This document shows, piece after piece, positions 1 through 7,704 of a stretch of 64,000 nucleotides of DNA. Source of the DNA: Lachnospiraceae bacterium XBB1006 (GTDB lineage Bacteria; Bacillota; Clostridia; Lachnospirales; Lachnospiraceae); assembly GCA_900115795.1 (NCBI GenBank), contig FOXT01000008.1, positions 62,001 through 126,000 on the forward strand, written 5' to 3'. Below the pieces are notes generated by a model, which saw only the letters and a program-made list of their open reading frames with translations, was not told the DNA's origin and did not search any database. The stretch's first letter is position 1. Each line of letters opens with the position of its first letter. Both the position numbers and the translations under genes were made by a program.

Positions 1-2
1 AA

Positions 3-62
3 AAACAGAAGGCTGTGAAAACATATATTGAGCAAATGAAATATGATTTGGGAATTATGTAG
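3..62 (+). CDS. C-terminal end of an unidentified protein (partial)
   Basis: An open frame enters from the left edge and ends at TAG 60-62, giving the last 19 residues, which finish with MKYDLGIM. It is followed 65 bp later by the flavoprotein operon in the same direction, so it may be its first gene. Too little is visible to name a family. Confidence 0.4.
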   Translation, partial: KQKAVKTYIEQMKYDLGIM

Positions 63-127
63 GATAGGCGGGGTGATTACCCGCCTACTGTCAATTATAG
101 AGTGGTGTAGGTGAACGAGGTGAAGAT

Positions 128-1555
128 ATGTATGATGTAGTCGTGATTGGAGCAGGCGTAACGGGATGCGCTTGCGCCATGGAATTGTCATTTTTGAATA
201 CAACGGTTTTGGTGGTGGAGAAGGAAGCAGATGTTTGTTGTGGAACCAGCAAGGCCAATAGTGGAATCGTACATGCGGGATATGATGCGCGTCCAGGAAG
301 CATGAAGGCCAAAATGAATGTGGAGGGATCTGCGGAGATGGAGGCTTTGTGTGCACGTTTGGATGTGCCGTATAAGGCGAATGGTTCCCTGGTTATTTCC
401 AATACTGAAGAGGGAAGGGCAAAACTGTTACGCTTGTTGGAGCAGGGAAAACAAAATGGTGTGAAGGAGCTTCGAATAGTGGAAAAGGAGGAGCTGCGAA
501 AACTTGAGCCTCATTTGGTCGAGGAAGCATGCTGTGGCTTGTACGCGCCAACAGCGGCCATTGTGTGCCCGTTTGAATTAACGATTGGTATGGCGGAAGT
601 AGCGACACTAAATGGCGTGGAGTTTCAATTTGAAACGAAAGTGGAGGCAATTAAGCCGGTGGAGGACGGCTATGTGTTAACAACAACATCCGGCGAAGTA
701 AGGGCGAAAACCATTATTAATGCGGCAGGGGTTTATGCAGATGAGCTGCACAACTGGGTGAGTAAAAAAAAGAGAAGGATAACGCCAAGAAAAGGGGAAT
801 ACTATTTGCTTGATAAAGAAGTGGGAAACCATGTTGCGTGCACTATTTTTTCCCTTCCGACGAAAGCTGGAAAGGGGGTATTGGTGGCGCCCACAACCCA
901 TGGAAATTTATTGGTGGGACCAAATGCGGAAGATGGAACCGATAAGAGTGGTACCAATACATCACGCCACGGATTACAGGAAGTGCTGGAAAAATCCGGT
1001 CGGCATGTGGCGAACCTTCCAATGCGACAGGTGATTACATCCTTTGCCGGATTGCGTGCACATGAGGAAGAAGACGATTTTGTGCTTGGAGAGGTGGAGG
1101 ATGCGCCGGGATTTTTCGATTGTTTGGGCATTGAGTCGCCGGGATTAAGTAGTGCGCCGGCCATTGGAAAGTATCTGGCTTCACTTTTGAAAAACAAATT
1201 GGGTCTTGCAAAAAAAGAACATCCGATACGACAACGGAAAGCGGTAACGCGGATGAAGGATTTGGATTTGGCGCAACGGAATGCGTGGGTGGAGAAAAAT
1301 CCGGCATATGGCACCATTGTGTGTCGGTGCGAGGAAATCAGCGAGGGAGAAATCATGGAAGCAATTCATCGTCCATTGGGTGCAACGACGGTAGATGGAA
1401 TTAAGAGAAGAACCCGTGCGGGAATGGGACGGTGTCAGGCCGGCTTTTGCTTACCGAAAACATTGGAGATTTTGGCAAGGGAAACGGGAATTCCCATGGA
1501 ACAACTTACGAAAAACGGAAGAACTTCTTCTTATATAAAAGGAAAGACCAAGTAG
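128..1555 (+). CDS. NAD(P)/FAD-dependent oxidoreductase, glycerol-3-phosphate dehydrogenase-like, with BFD-type 2Fe-2S domain
   Basis: A 475-residue flavoprotein of the DAO/GlpA type. The N-terminal dinucleotide-binding motif GAGVTG is at residues 8-13 and is followed by a GTSKANSG stretch typical of this family. The C-terminus is a BFD-like iron-sulfur domain with four cysteines at about 399, 401, 436 and 441 (C-x-C ... C-x4-C). Homologues oxidise glycerol 3-phosphate or a related 2-hydroxy acid and pass electrons to partner subunits. The gene is 9 bp ahead of a second flavoprotein, followed by a DUF1667 gene, an arrangement that in Clostridia usually accompanies glycerol use. No glycerol kinase or facilitator is visible here, so the substrate is inferred. 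GAGGTG at 117-122 is the likely ribosome site. Confidence 0.85.
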   Translation: MYDVVVIGAGVTGCACAMELSFLNTTVLVVEKEADVCCGTSKANSGIVHAGYDARPGSMKAKMNVEGSAEMEALCARLDVPYKANGSLVISNTEEGRAKLLRLLEQGKQNGVKELRIVEKEELRKLEPHLVEEACCGLYAPTAAIVCPFELTIGMAEVATLNGVEFQFETKVEAIKPVEDGYVLTTTSGEVRAKTIINAAGVYADELHNWVSKKKRRITPRKGEYYLLDKEVGNHVACTIFSLPTKAGKGVLVAPTTHGNLLVGPNAEDGTDKSGTNTSRHGLQEVLEKSGRHVANLPMRQVITSFAGLRAHEEEDDFVLGEVEDAPGFFDCLGIESPGLSSAPAIGKYLASLLKNKLGLAKKEHPIRQRKAVTRMKDLDLAQRNAWVEKNPAYGTIVCRCEEISEGEIMEAIHRPLGATTVDGIKRRTRAGMGRCQAGFCLPKTLEILARETGIPMEQLTKNGRTSSYIKGKTK

Positions 1556-1564
1556 GAGGGCGGC

Positions 1565-2815
1565 ATGAAAAAAGAATTGGTTATTATTGGTGGCGGTCCG
1601 GCTGGACTTGCTGCCGCAGTAGCGGCATACGATGCCGGTCTTCGCGACATTTTGATATTGGAGAGAGATGAGCGGCTGGGAGGAATTTTAAATCAATGCA
1701 TTCATAATGGATTTGGCCTGCATACCTTTCGGGAAGAATTGACAGGACCGGAGTATGCCGGCCGCTTTATTAAACAGGTAGAAGAACGAAAGATTTCTTA
1801 TAAATTACAAACTATGGTGTTAGAATTATCCCATGATCGGATTATTACTGCTATGAACCGGGAGGATGGAGTTTTTCAGATTGAGGCGGAGTCCGTGGTG
1901 CTTGCTATGGGTTGCAGGGAACGAAGTCGCGGCGCTTTGAATATTCCGGGATACCGACCGGCTGGAATTTATTCTGCGGGAACGGCACAGCGACTGGTAA
2001 ATATGGAAGGCTTGATGCCCGGAAAAGAAGTGGTAATCTTAGGTTCCGGGGACATCGGATTAATTATGGCACGGCGAATGACCCTGGAAGGAGCCAAAGT
2101 AAAAGTGGTGGCAGAACTGATGCCGTACTCTGGAGGGTTGAAGCGAAACATTGTGCAATGCCTGCAGGATTATGACATTCCACTGAAACTGTCTCATACG
2201 GTGGTGGACATTCAGGGAAAAGAGCGAGTGGAAGGTGTTACCTTAGCAAAAGTTGATGAGAAGGGAAAGCCCGTTCCGGGAACGGAAGAATTCTATACCT
2301 GTGATACCCTTCTTTTGTCAGTGGGATTGCTGCCGGAGAATGAACTTAGCAAAAAAGCCGGAATCAAGTTAAATGCCGTAACGGGCGGACCGATCGTAGA
2401 TCAGAGACTTGCCACTAGTATGGAGGGTGTGTTTGCATGCGGCAATGTGCTTCATGTTCACGATTTGGTTGACTTTGTATCGCAGGAAGCGATGCTGGCC
2501 GGAAAAAGCGCTGCAATGTACGTGCAGATGCAAACGAAGGACTATGACCAACCGATTGCGCTTTTGGCGGGCGAGGGTGTACGGTATACGGTACCTGCGT
2601 ACCTTGTGACAGAGGAAATGGAGGAACCGGTAACGGTACGCTTTCGTGTAACTGGCATAAAGAAAAACTGTAAAATCGTGGTTTATCAGGGAGATGTTCA
2701 ATTGCTTTCAAAGAAGCGGCCGGTAGTGGCACCGGGGGAGATGGAGTCGGTGCTTTTAAAAAAAGAAATGTTGCATACGAAGGAAGCAATTCGAATCTGT
2801 GTTGAAGAGGGTTAG
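1565..2815 (+). CDS. FAD-dependent pyridine nucleotide-disulfide oxidoreductase-type protein (partner flavoprotein)
   Basis: A 416-residue two-dinucleotide-domain flavoprotein. The FAD motif GGGPAG is at residues 9-14, and a second Rossmann motif (GSGDIG) near residue 160 fits NAD(H) binding. The phrase NQCIHNGFG near residue 45 is typical of the clostridial family that partners GlpA-like enzymes. It probably transfers electrons between the upstream dehydrogenase and NAD or another carrier in the cytoplasm. It has its own ribosome site (AGGAGG just before ATG) and lies 9 bp after the preceding stop and 11 bp before the DUF1667 gene, so the three are almost certainly co-transcribed. Confidence 0.85.
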   Translation: MKKELVIIGGGPAGLAAAVAAYDAGLRDILILERDERLGGILNQCIHNGFGLHTFREELTGPEYAGRFIKQVEERKISYKLQTMVLELSHDRIITAMNREDGVFQIEAESVVLAMGCRERSRGALNIPGYRPAGIYSAGTAQRLVNMEGLMPGKEVVILGSGDIGLIMARRMTLEGAKVKVVAELMPYSGGLKRNIVQCLQDYDIPLKLSHTVVDIQGKERVEGVTLAKVDEKGKPVPGTEEFYTCDTLLLSVGLLPENELSKKAGIKLNAVTGGPIVDQRLATSMEGVFACGNVLHVHDLVDFVSQEAMLAGKSAAMYVQMQTKDYDQPIALLAGEGVRYTVPAYLVTEEMEEPVTVRFRVTGIKKNCKIVVYQGDVQLLSKKRPVVAPGEMESVLLKKEMLHTKEAIRICVEEG

Positions 2816-2826
2816 GAGGATGTGGC

Positions 2827-3192
2827 ATGAGTGAAAAAGTGTTAACGTGCATCGGTTGTCCTTTGGGTTGTACCATTACGGTGACGATGCACGATGGAAA
2901 AATAGAATCCATCAGTGGAAATACCTGCAAACGTGGGGAGGTCTACGCGCGCACAGAAGTAACTGCGCCGGTACGAACGGTGACGAGTACGGTGAAAGTG
3001 GCGGGCGGCATCCTGCCGGTGGTGTCTGTTAAGACGGCGGGGGATATACCGAAAGAAGGGATTTTTCCTTGTATGGAGGAGCTTCGAAAAATAACAGTAA
3101 CGGCTCCGGTAAATACGGGGGATGTGATTGTTGAGAATGTTTGTGACACGGGTGTTTCTGTGATTGCAACGAAGAATGTAGAGGAGACGTGA
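2827..3192 (+). CDS. DUF1667 domain-containing cysteine-rich protein
   Basis: A 121-residue protein with N-terminal cysteines at 8, 11 and 15 (CIGCPLGC) and another near residue 36, a pattern suited to an iron-sulfur or metal site. This is the DUF1667 family, which regularly follows the two flavoproteins encoded upstream and is thought to be a small electron-carrying subunit of the complex. It takes the operon position that GlpC holds in E. coli, although it is unrelated to GlpC. The exact role is not established. The J-domain gene begins 4 bp after its stop. Confidence 0.8.
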   Translation: MSEKVLTCIGCPLGCTITVTMHDGKIESISGNTCKRGEVYARTEVTAPVRTVTSTVKVAGGILPVVSVKTAGDIPKEGIFPCMEELRKITVTAPVNTGDVIVENVCDTGVSVIATKNVEET

Positions 3193-3196
3193 TAGC

Positions 3197-3640
3197 GTGT
3201 TGAGAATGACATATGAGCAAGCGTGTAGCGTGTTGGGGGTGCCACTTACTGCGCGTGAGGCGGAAATTAAAGCGGCGCACCGTCGATTGGTGAAAAAGTT
3301 TCATCCGGATAATGGCCAGAGTGGCAATGAAAAAGCATATGAACTGGTGCAGGCAGCATATGAGTGTCTAAGTGCGCGCCCGGCAGAGGTGCCTGTTTTT
3401 CCAAAACCATCGAGCAAGGTGGTTGGTGGTGCGGCCTGTGGTAAGAAAAGCTATGGATACCAGAGCAAGAAGGAACGGGAACGTTTTGAGAAGAATTATG
3501 TCAAACAGCAAGCTGAGAAAAAAGAGCGTTTCGAGCGAAAAGTCGATCAGTTCAAGTTAAGGGAAGAAGAGAAGAAAAACGAGGCCATCTATGTGGAGCG
3601 GGCAGCTGAAATTTTGCGCATGATGTTAGAGCAGGAGTGA
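3197..3640 (+). CDS. J-domain-containing protein
   Basis: 147 residues. The first 65 form a DnaJ-type J domain with the diagnostic HPD motif (KKFHPDNG, near residue 37) that stimulates Hsp70 ATPase activity. The rest is a highly charged, probably helical tail rich in lysine and glutamate, with no zinc-finger or DnaJ C-terminal substrate-binding domain. It is therefore a specialised co-chaperone and not DnaJ itself. It starts 4 bp after the DUF1667 gene, so it is co-transcribed with the oxidoreductases and may help assemble or protect them (inference). Confidence 0.85.
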   Translation: MLRMTYEQACSVLGVPLTAREAEIKAAHRRLVKKFHPDNGQSGNEKAYELVQAAYECLSARPAEVPVFPKPSSKVVGGAACGKKSYGYQSKKERERFEKNYVKQQAEKKERFERKVDQFKLREEEKKNEAIYVERAAEILRMMLEQE

Positions 3641-3651
3641 GCCCCACGAAC

Positions 3652-5727
3652 CTATTTGCCTAACAAATCTGCCAGGGTTTGGAAGAGATGATTCGGCATG
3701 ATGGGTTTCGCTACATGGGCATTCATACCCGCAGAGATACAACAATCGATATCTTCTTTAAATGAGTCAGCCGTCATAGCAATAATCGGAATCGTTTTTG
3801 CATCCGGGCGGTTCAGGGCGCGAATGGCTTTAGCAGCATCAAGACCATTCATAACGGGCATACGGATATCCATTAAAATGACGTCGTAATACGCAGGTTC
3901 GGAAGCGGCGAATAAATCAAGAGCCATTTGTCCGTTGTTTGCGTAGTCAACATCCATCTTTAAACGTTCGCGCAGCAGGGTTGCTGCAATCTCGAGATTC
4001 ATTTTATTATCATCGGTCAAAAGTGCGCGCTTGCCGCGTAAGGCAGCAAATTCGTTTTGCGCGTAATCGGTTGCTTTGGAATGGTTGGCATTCGTGCTCT
4101 CTTCGGAAGCAGGGACAGGGAGGAAAAGAACAAATTCGGTTCCCTGCCCCAGGACGCTGTGAACTTCAATACGTCCTTGCATCAATTCGACCATTTGTTT
4201 TACGATAGACAGTCCAAGTCCGGTTCCCTGCACATCACGAAGACGAACCGAGTGCTCCTGGGAGAAGGGCTCAAACATATGTGTCTGGAATTCTTCCGAC
4301 ATACCGATTCCGGTGTCTTTTATATGAACAATGGTGTTAAGATTGTTTTCATCCGATTCCTTGCGCTCTAAAAAGAAGGACACACTCCCTCCATCCGGTG
4401 TATATTTGATTGCATTGGATAACAGGTTTAAAATGACTTGTTGTATCCGCAAGCGATCGGCAAATACCATCCGCGGCATATTACCACTATGGCCGGTGGT
4501 AAGAGTGATTTGGTGTGCTTCCGCCTGCGGACGGATGGTATCAATTATTTTGCGAAACAGTGCATAGGCATCAAAATTCTCCGGTTTTAATTGTAGCTTC
4601 GCGCTGGCGATTTTGGATAAATCCAGAACATCGTTTACAAGATTAAGCATAATGTCAGCGGAGGAGCGGGCTTTTTTTAAATAATTACGCATATCCTCCG
4701 GATTCTTGCTCTCAACAGCAAAACTCAAAAAACCGATAATGCCATTTAGTGGCGTGCGCATTTCATGGCTCATGCTAGATAAAAAGGCTACATTGGCTTC
4801 ACTTGCTTTGGCCAATTGGCTATTGGTGTATTCAAGTGTACGAATGTAGTTTTGGCGTTGGCGCCACCATAAAAACAAAAGAATGGCAAGAATTGCAATA
4901 ATAATGCCGGCGGATAAAATTTTTCCGTGGTTAAGATAAAAGATATCCGATAAAGTATTTCGATACAGCGGTCGTGACGTGTAGTCAAGGGCAATTGCGT
5001 TTCGCTGACTATCGGAGAGTCTGGCATTGGCTTTATTTAAACGGTTAAGAATGAGTTGTCCCTTTTCCGTTGCAGTGGTACCAGCACAAAATGGCATAGA
5101 AAAGGCCTCTGTTGGCTTGACGTCTAAATCTTCGTAGCTTGGTTTTTGTAAAATATAACTCCAAACATAGGAGTTGTGAAGGAGTGCATCAACCTTATGA
5201 CTACGCAAGGAAGATACGCAGTCCTCCATATTTGCAAACAATTGGATATTCATTTGAGGGTAGAGGGCATGCAAGGTCTGTGCACCGCCAGCTAAAGAGG
5301 CCGGCAACCCAACGCTAAGGTTTGAAAGTTTGGGCAGTTTTTGTCCTCTTAAAGTAACGAAAGTAAAGGGTGTAGAGAAGAGCGGATCCGATATAATACA
5401 TTGCTCTCCGGAAGTGCTTTTTATGGTGCTACCAAAGGGCATAAGGATATCGTATTGCGTATCATCTAACGCGTCTGCTAAAGATTGATTTTTAATAAGT
5501 TTTATGGTTACCTGATAACCTGCTTTTGCGCCAATTAACTTAATTAGATCGACACCGATGCCTTCAATTGCTCCAGTATCCGGGTTTTCGTAAAAAATAG
5601 GGCATCGATCCGCAGGAACGCCGACAATGAGACTATCTTTCGTTTTTGCATACGTATCAAGGGGAAGTAGTGCAAAAATCAGAATTTGTAAGGTGACAAA
5701 AATGGAAATCCATTGTTTTCTATGCAT
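3652..5727 (-). CDS. Hybrid sensor histidine kinase/response regulator with periplasmic-binding-protein sensor domain
   Basis: 691 residues. In order: an N-terminal signal/anchor helix, an extracellular SBP_bac_3-like ligand-binding domain (to about residue 265), a transmembrane helix near 270-290, a HisKA domain with phospho-acceptor His321 (SHEMRTPLNG), a HATPase domain with G-box motifs (DTGIGM, GTGLGLSIV) and a C-terminal receiver domain with acceptor Asp620 (ILMDIRMP). The layout suggests sensing of a small extracellular solute such as an amino acid, with phosphate passed to an unknown output partner. No separate response regulator or HPt gene is adjacent. It converges on the J-domain gene with an 11-bp gap. 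Its start has an AGGAGG-like site, and the 5728-5879 spacer is shared with the divergent PNPOx gene. Confidence 0.9.
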   Translation of the reverse strand: MHRKQWISIFVTLQILIFALLPLDTYAKTKDSLIVGVPADRCPIFYENPDTGAIEGIGVDLIKLIGAKAGYQVTIKLIKNQSLADALDDTQYDILMPFGSTIKSTSGEQCIISDPLFSTPFTFVTLRGQKLPKLSNLSVGLPASLAGGAQTLHALYPQMNIQLFANMEDCVSSLRSHKVDALLHNSYVWSYILQKPSYEDLDVKPTEAFSMPFCAGTTATEKGQLILNRLNKANARLSDSQRNAIALDYTSRPLYRNTLSDIFYLNHGKILSAGIIIAILAILLFLWWRQRQNYIRTLEYTNSQLAKASEANVAFLSSMSHEMRTPLNGIIGFLSFAVESKNPEDMRNYLKKARSSADIMLNLVNDVLDLSKIASAKLQLKPENFDAYALFRKIIDTIRPQAEAHQITLTTGHSGNMPRMVFADRLRIQQVILNLLSNAIKYTPDGGSVSFFLERKESDENNLNTIVHIKDTGIGMSEEFQTHMFEPFSQEHSVRLRDVQGTGLGLSIVKQMVELMQGRIEVHSVLGQGTEFVLFLPVPASEESTNANHSKATDYAQNEFAALRGKRALLTDDNKMNLEIAATLLRERLKMDVDYANNGQMALDLFAASEPAYYDVILMDIRMPVMNGLDAAKAIRALNRPDAKTIPIIAMTADSFKEDIDCCISAGMNAHVAKPIMPNHLFQTLADLLGK

Positions 5728-5879
5728 AAAAACCTCCTGATGTCAAAATTCAGATACTAAAGTTAGTTTACTATACAATTGTTACCGCACGGTGAAAGAC
5801 TAGTATATGAAGTAAAAAAATACTTGGAAAATAATTGGAGACGTTGTATAATCTTGGAAAAGACTTACGGAGGTGTATT

Positions 5880-6272
5880 ATGGAACGAGTAGCAGAATTT
5901 TTAAAAGAAGCGGGCGTATACTATTTGGCTACGGTTGAGGGTGACCAGCCGAGAGTGCGTCCATTTGGTACAGCACATATATTTGAAGGCAAGCTTTACA
6001 TTCAGACCGGTAAGGCAAAGGATGTTGCAAAGCAGATTGCAAAGAATCCTAAGGTTGAGATTTCAGCTTTTAAAGACGGTGCATGGATTCGTATTGCCGG
6101 AGAGTTGGTAGAGGATGATCGTAGAGAAGCGAGAGTAGCGATGCTGGAGGCATATCCTGATCTTAAGAAGATGTATGATCCAGATGATGGAAATACAGTT
6201 GTGTATTATTTTAAAGATGCAACAGCAACCTTTAGTTCCTTTACTGCTGCACCGGAAATTGTTACATTCTAA
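5880..6272 (+). CDS. Pyridoxamine 5'-phosphate oxidase family (FMN-binding split-barrel) protein
   Basis: 130 residues of a single split-barrel domain. The N-terminal segment YYLATVEGDQPRVRPFG is the conserved FMN-phosphate-contacting start of small PNPOx-like proteins, and the chain ends just after the final strands. Family members are FMN- or F420-dependent reductases of unknown substrates, or flavin and haem binders, so true PdxH activity is unlikely at this length. The start at 5880 was chosen because GGAGG precedes it; an upstream in-frame ATG at 5835 lacks a ribosome site. It is divergent from the sensor kinase gene. Confidence 0.85.
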   Translation: MERVAEFLKEAGVYYLATVEGDQPRVRPFGTAHIFEGKLYIQTGKAKDVAKQIAKNPKVEISAFKDGAWIRIAGELVEDDRREARVAMLEAYPDLKKMYDPDDGNTVVYYFKDATATFSSFTAAPEIVTF

Positions 6273-6307
6273 GAATCTATTATCGATTAAGAATAATCTT
6301 TCAAGTG

Positions 6308-6326
6308 GGGGCGCGTTCCGCGCCCC
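6308..6326 (+). repeat. GC-rich 8-bp perfect hairpin, copy 1
   Basis: GGGGCGCG-TTC-CGCGCCCC forms a perfect 8-bp stem with a 3-nt loop 36 bp after the PNPOx stop. No T run follows, so it is not a classic terminator. The same hairpin with nearly the same flanks (GTGGGG... and ...CCCCGCT) recurs at 44707-44725, again after a gene end and again 350 bp ahead of a homologous nuclease-like gene. It stands out strongly against the AT-rich surroundings. Confidence 0.85.
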
Positions 6327-6381
6327 GCTAAAGATATCAGTTATTACTATTTTACAATCTTAAAAAGCAAAATTGGAGCTA

Positions 6382-6642
6382 GGTATGTAATGCCAAATTT
6401 TCGTTTTGGGAATTTACATACTAAATTTTCAATTTGCGAGAAAGAATGTATGCATAAAAATTGGAATACATACCAGAGCAGAGTATCTCTGGGAGAGTAT
6501 GTAAGTTTTTTGGTAGAATAGGCCATATTGGTAGCAAAAATGGTCTTAAGGAGAAGAAATGGTTCGGCGGGGAACATTCTAAAATGTAAAAGAGTTGAAG
6601 CGGTATGTAATTACAAAAAACGAAAAATCTGGGTTACATGCC
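6382..6642 (+). repeat. Leader region with seven copies of a GGTATGTAA-like word in both orientations
   Basis: The 400 bp between the PNPOx gene and the 6674 gene hold no convincing ORF but repeat one word: GGTATGTAA 6382-6390, TTTACATAC 6413-6421, ATGTATGC 6446-6453, ATACATACC 6466-6474, GTATGTAA 6497-6504, GGTATGTAA 6602-6610 and TTACATGCC 6634-6642. Several copies face each other and could pair: 6383-6390 with 6414-6421 encloses a CCAAA/TTTGG inner stem. The arrangement could be an RNA structure or an array of protein-binding half-sites. The paralogous locus at 44757-45011 has the same design with ACGTAA in place of ATGTAA. Confidence 0.6.
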
Positions 6643-6673
6643 AAAAGCAAGAAAGGAGAATTTAGAAGGTAAT

Positions 6674-7471
6674 ATGAGAAGTTATCGGGAATTGTTAGAG
6701 GAACAATTACAGGAAATCAGGGAGTATGAGAAGAAGTTGCGACGGAATCAGGAAAAATGGGACCGGATTGCGGATGGGAATGTGAAAGTAATCAATAATC
6801 ATGGAGCGACACAGTATTATTTGCGCGAGAAAGGGCAGGATAAGTACCAGTTTGTGCCAAAAGCGAGTTGGAATGTGATTAAGAAGCTGGTACAAAGGGA
6901 TTATGAGAGAAAGGTATTAAAGCGCCTTGAAAAAAATCGAGAAGCAATTACAAGATTTCTAAAGCAATATAACATTGAGGGAATCCACCAAGTGTATAGT
7001 GCCATGCCAAAAGGGCGCAGGGAGATGATAAAACCCATCGAAAAATCAGTGGAAGAAGAAATTGCTGAATGGAGAGAAAAACATCCGGGAGAACAGAATC
7101 CGTACGCGATAGAGCGGGGATATCAAACGGAACGAGGAGAAATCGTAAGGTCAAAATCAGAAAAGATTATTGCAGATAAGTTTTATCATATGGGCATTCC
7201 TTATCAGTATGAACCGATGTTGATTCTAAATGGCTATCATGAGAAATATCCGGATTTCGCTCTTTATAGAGTAAAGGATAAAAGGACCGTGTATTGGGAA
7301 CATTTGGGTCTGGCGGATGATGAACGATATGCAATTCATAATCTCCAAAAGATTGCAGAGTATGAAAAAAATGGCATATTGTTGGGGAGAGATTTAATCG
7401 TAACAGTTGAAACAGCGAAGGATTTGCTAGATGCCAAACTCCTAGAAGAAAAGATTCGGGCATTTATATAG
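6674..7471 (+). CDS. PD-(D/E)XK-like nuclease-fold protein, copy 1 (unnamed family)
   Basis: 265 residues from ATG 6674, chosen because AGAAGG precedes it and because it aligns with the start of the paralogue at 45045 (MRSYRELL versus MKSYREVL). Residues 1-45 look coiled-coil. The C-terminal half carries an acidic residue in RSKSEKIIAD (Glu163), PDF with Asp194, and YWEHLG with Glu209-His210, an order and spacing that match PD-(D/E)XK-type nuclease domains whose last motif reads EH instead of ExK. Such domains occur alone or fused to helicases. Function and substrate are unknown. A homologue in the same window, each behind the same hairpin and repeat-rich leader, suggests a duplicating module. 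Confidence 0.65.
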   Translation: MRSYRELLEEQLQEIREYEKKLRRNQEKWDRIADGNVKVINNHGATQYYLREKGQDKYQFVPKASWNVIKKLVQRDYERKVLKRLEKNREAITRFLKQYNIEGIHQVYSAMPKGRREMIKPIEKSVEEEIAEWREKHPGEQNPYAIERGYQTERGEIVRSKSEKIIADKFYHMGIPYQYEPMLILNGYHEKYPDFALYRVKDKRTVYWEHLGLADDERYAIHNLQKIAEYEKNGILLGRDLIVTVETAKDLLDAKLLEEKIRAFI

Positions 7472-7559
7472 AACTCCAAATGTTTTCTTTAGTTTGCACT
7501 AGACGACAGAAAACTTCCAGGTATTTTTGGCGGATTTTGAAAGTTCAACCTAAAATACA

Positions 7560-7588
7560 TAGACTTTTCTTAAATTGCGACGTATAAT
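7560..7588 (+). promoter_or_regulatory. Probable sigma-A promoter of the ABC exporter gene
   Basis: TAGACT at 7560-7565 and a perfect TATAAT at 7583-7588 are separated by 17 bp. The start would be near 7595, leaving a leader of about 110 nt before the ABC gene. The -35 is weak. Confidence 0.5.
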
Positions 7589-7704
7589 TAGCGTAAGATT
7601 TCAGAAAAAGCCATAAAAGAGGTAGAGGAAAATCTTCAAACCGTAAATATTGGACTTAGCGATATGGAATGTGTTGGGTTTTGAGAAGGAAGGAAAATGG
7701 AAGT

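Noticed and set aside
802..1356. 184-codon minus-strand ORF inside the first flavoprotein gene
   Set aside because: Shadow frame of a well-supported gene; the protein has no family features.
6347..6577. 76-codon minus-strand ORF in the repeat-rich leader
   Set aside because: It has no ribosome site, and the corresponding ORF at 44757-45005 in the paralogous leader encodes an unrelated sequence, so neither is likely real.
7590..7681. Short open frame in the leader of the ABC exporter ending ...LSDMECVGF just before the gene, a possible precursor peptide
   Set aside because: The frame opens after a TAG with no ATG, GTG or TTG in a useful position and no ribosome site, so I do not count it as a gene.
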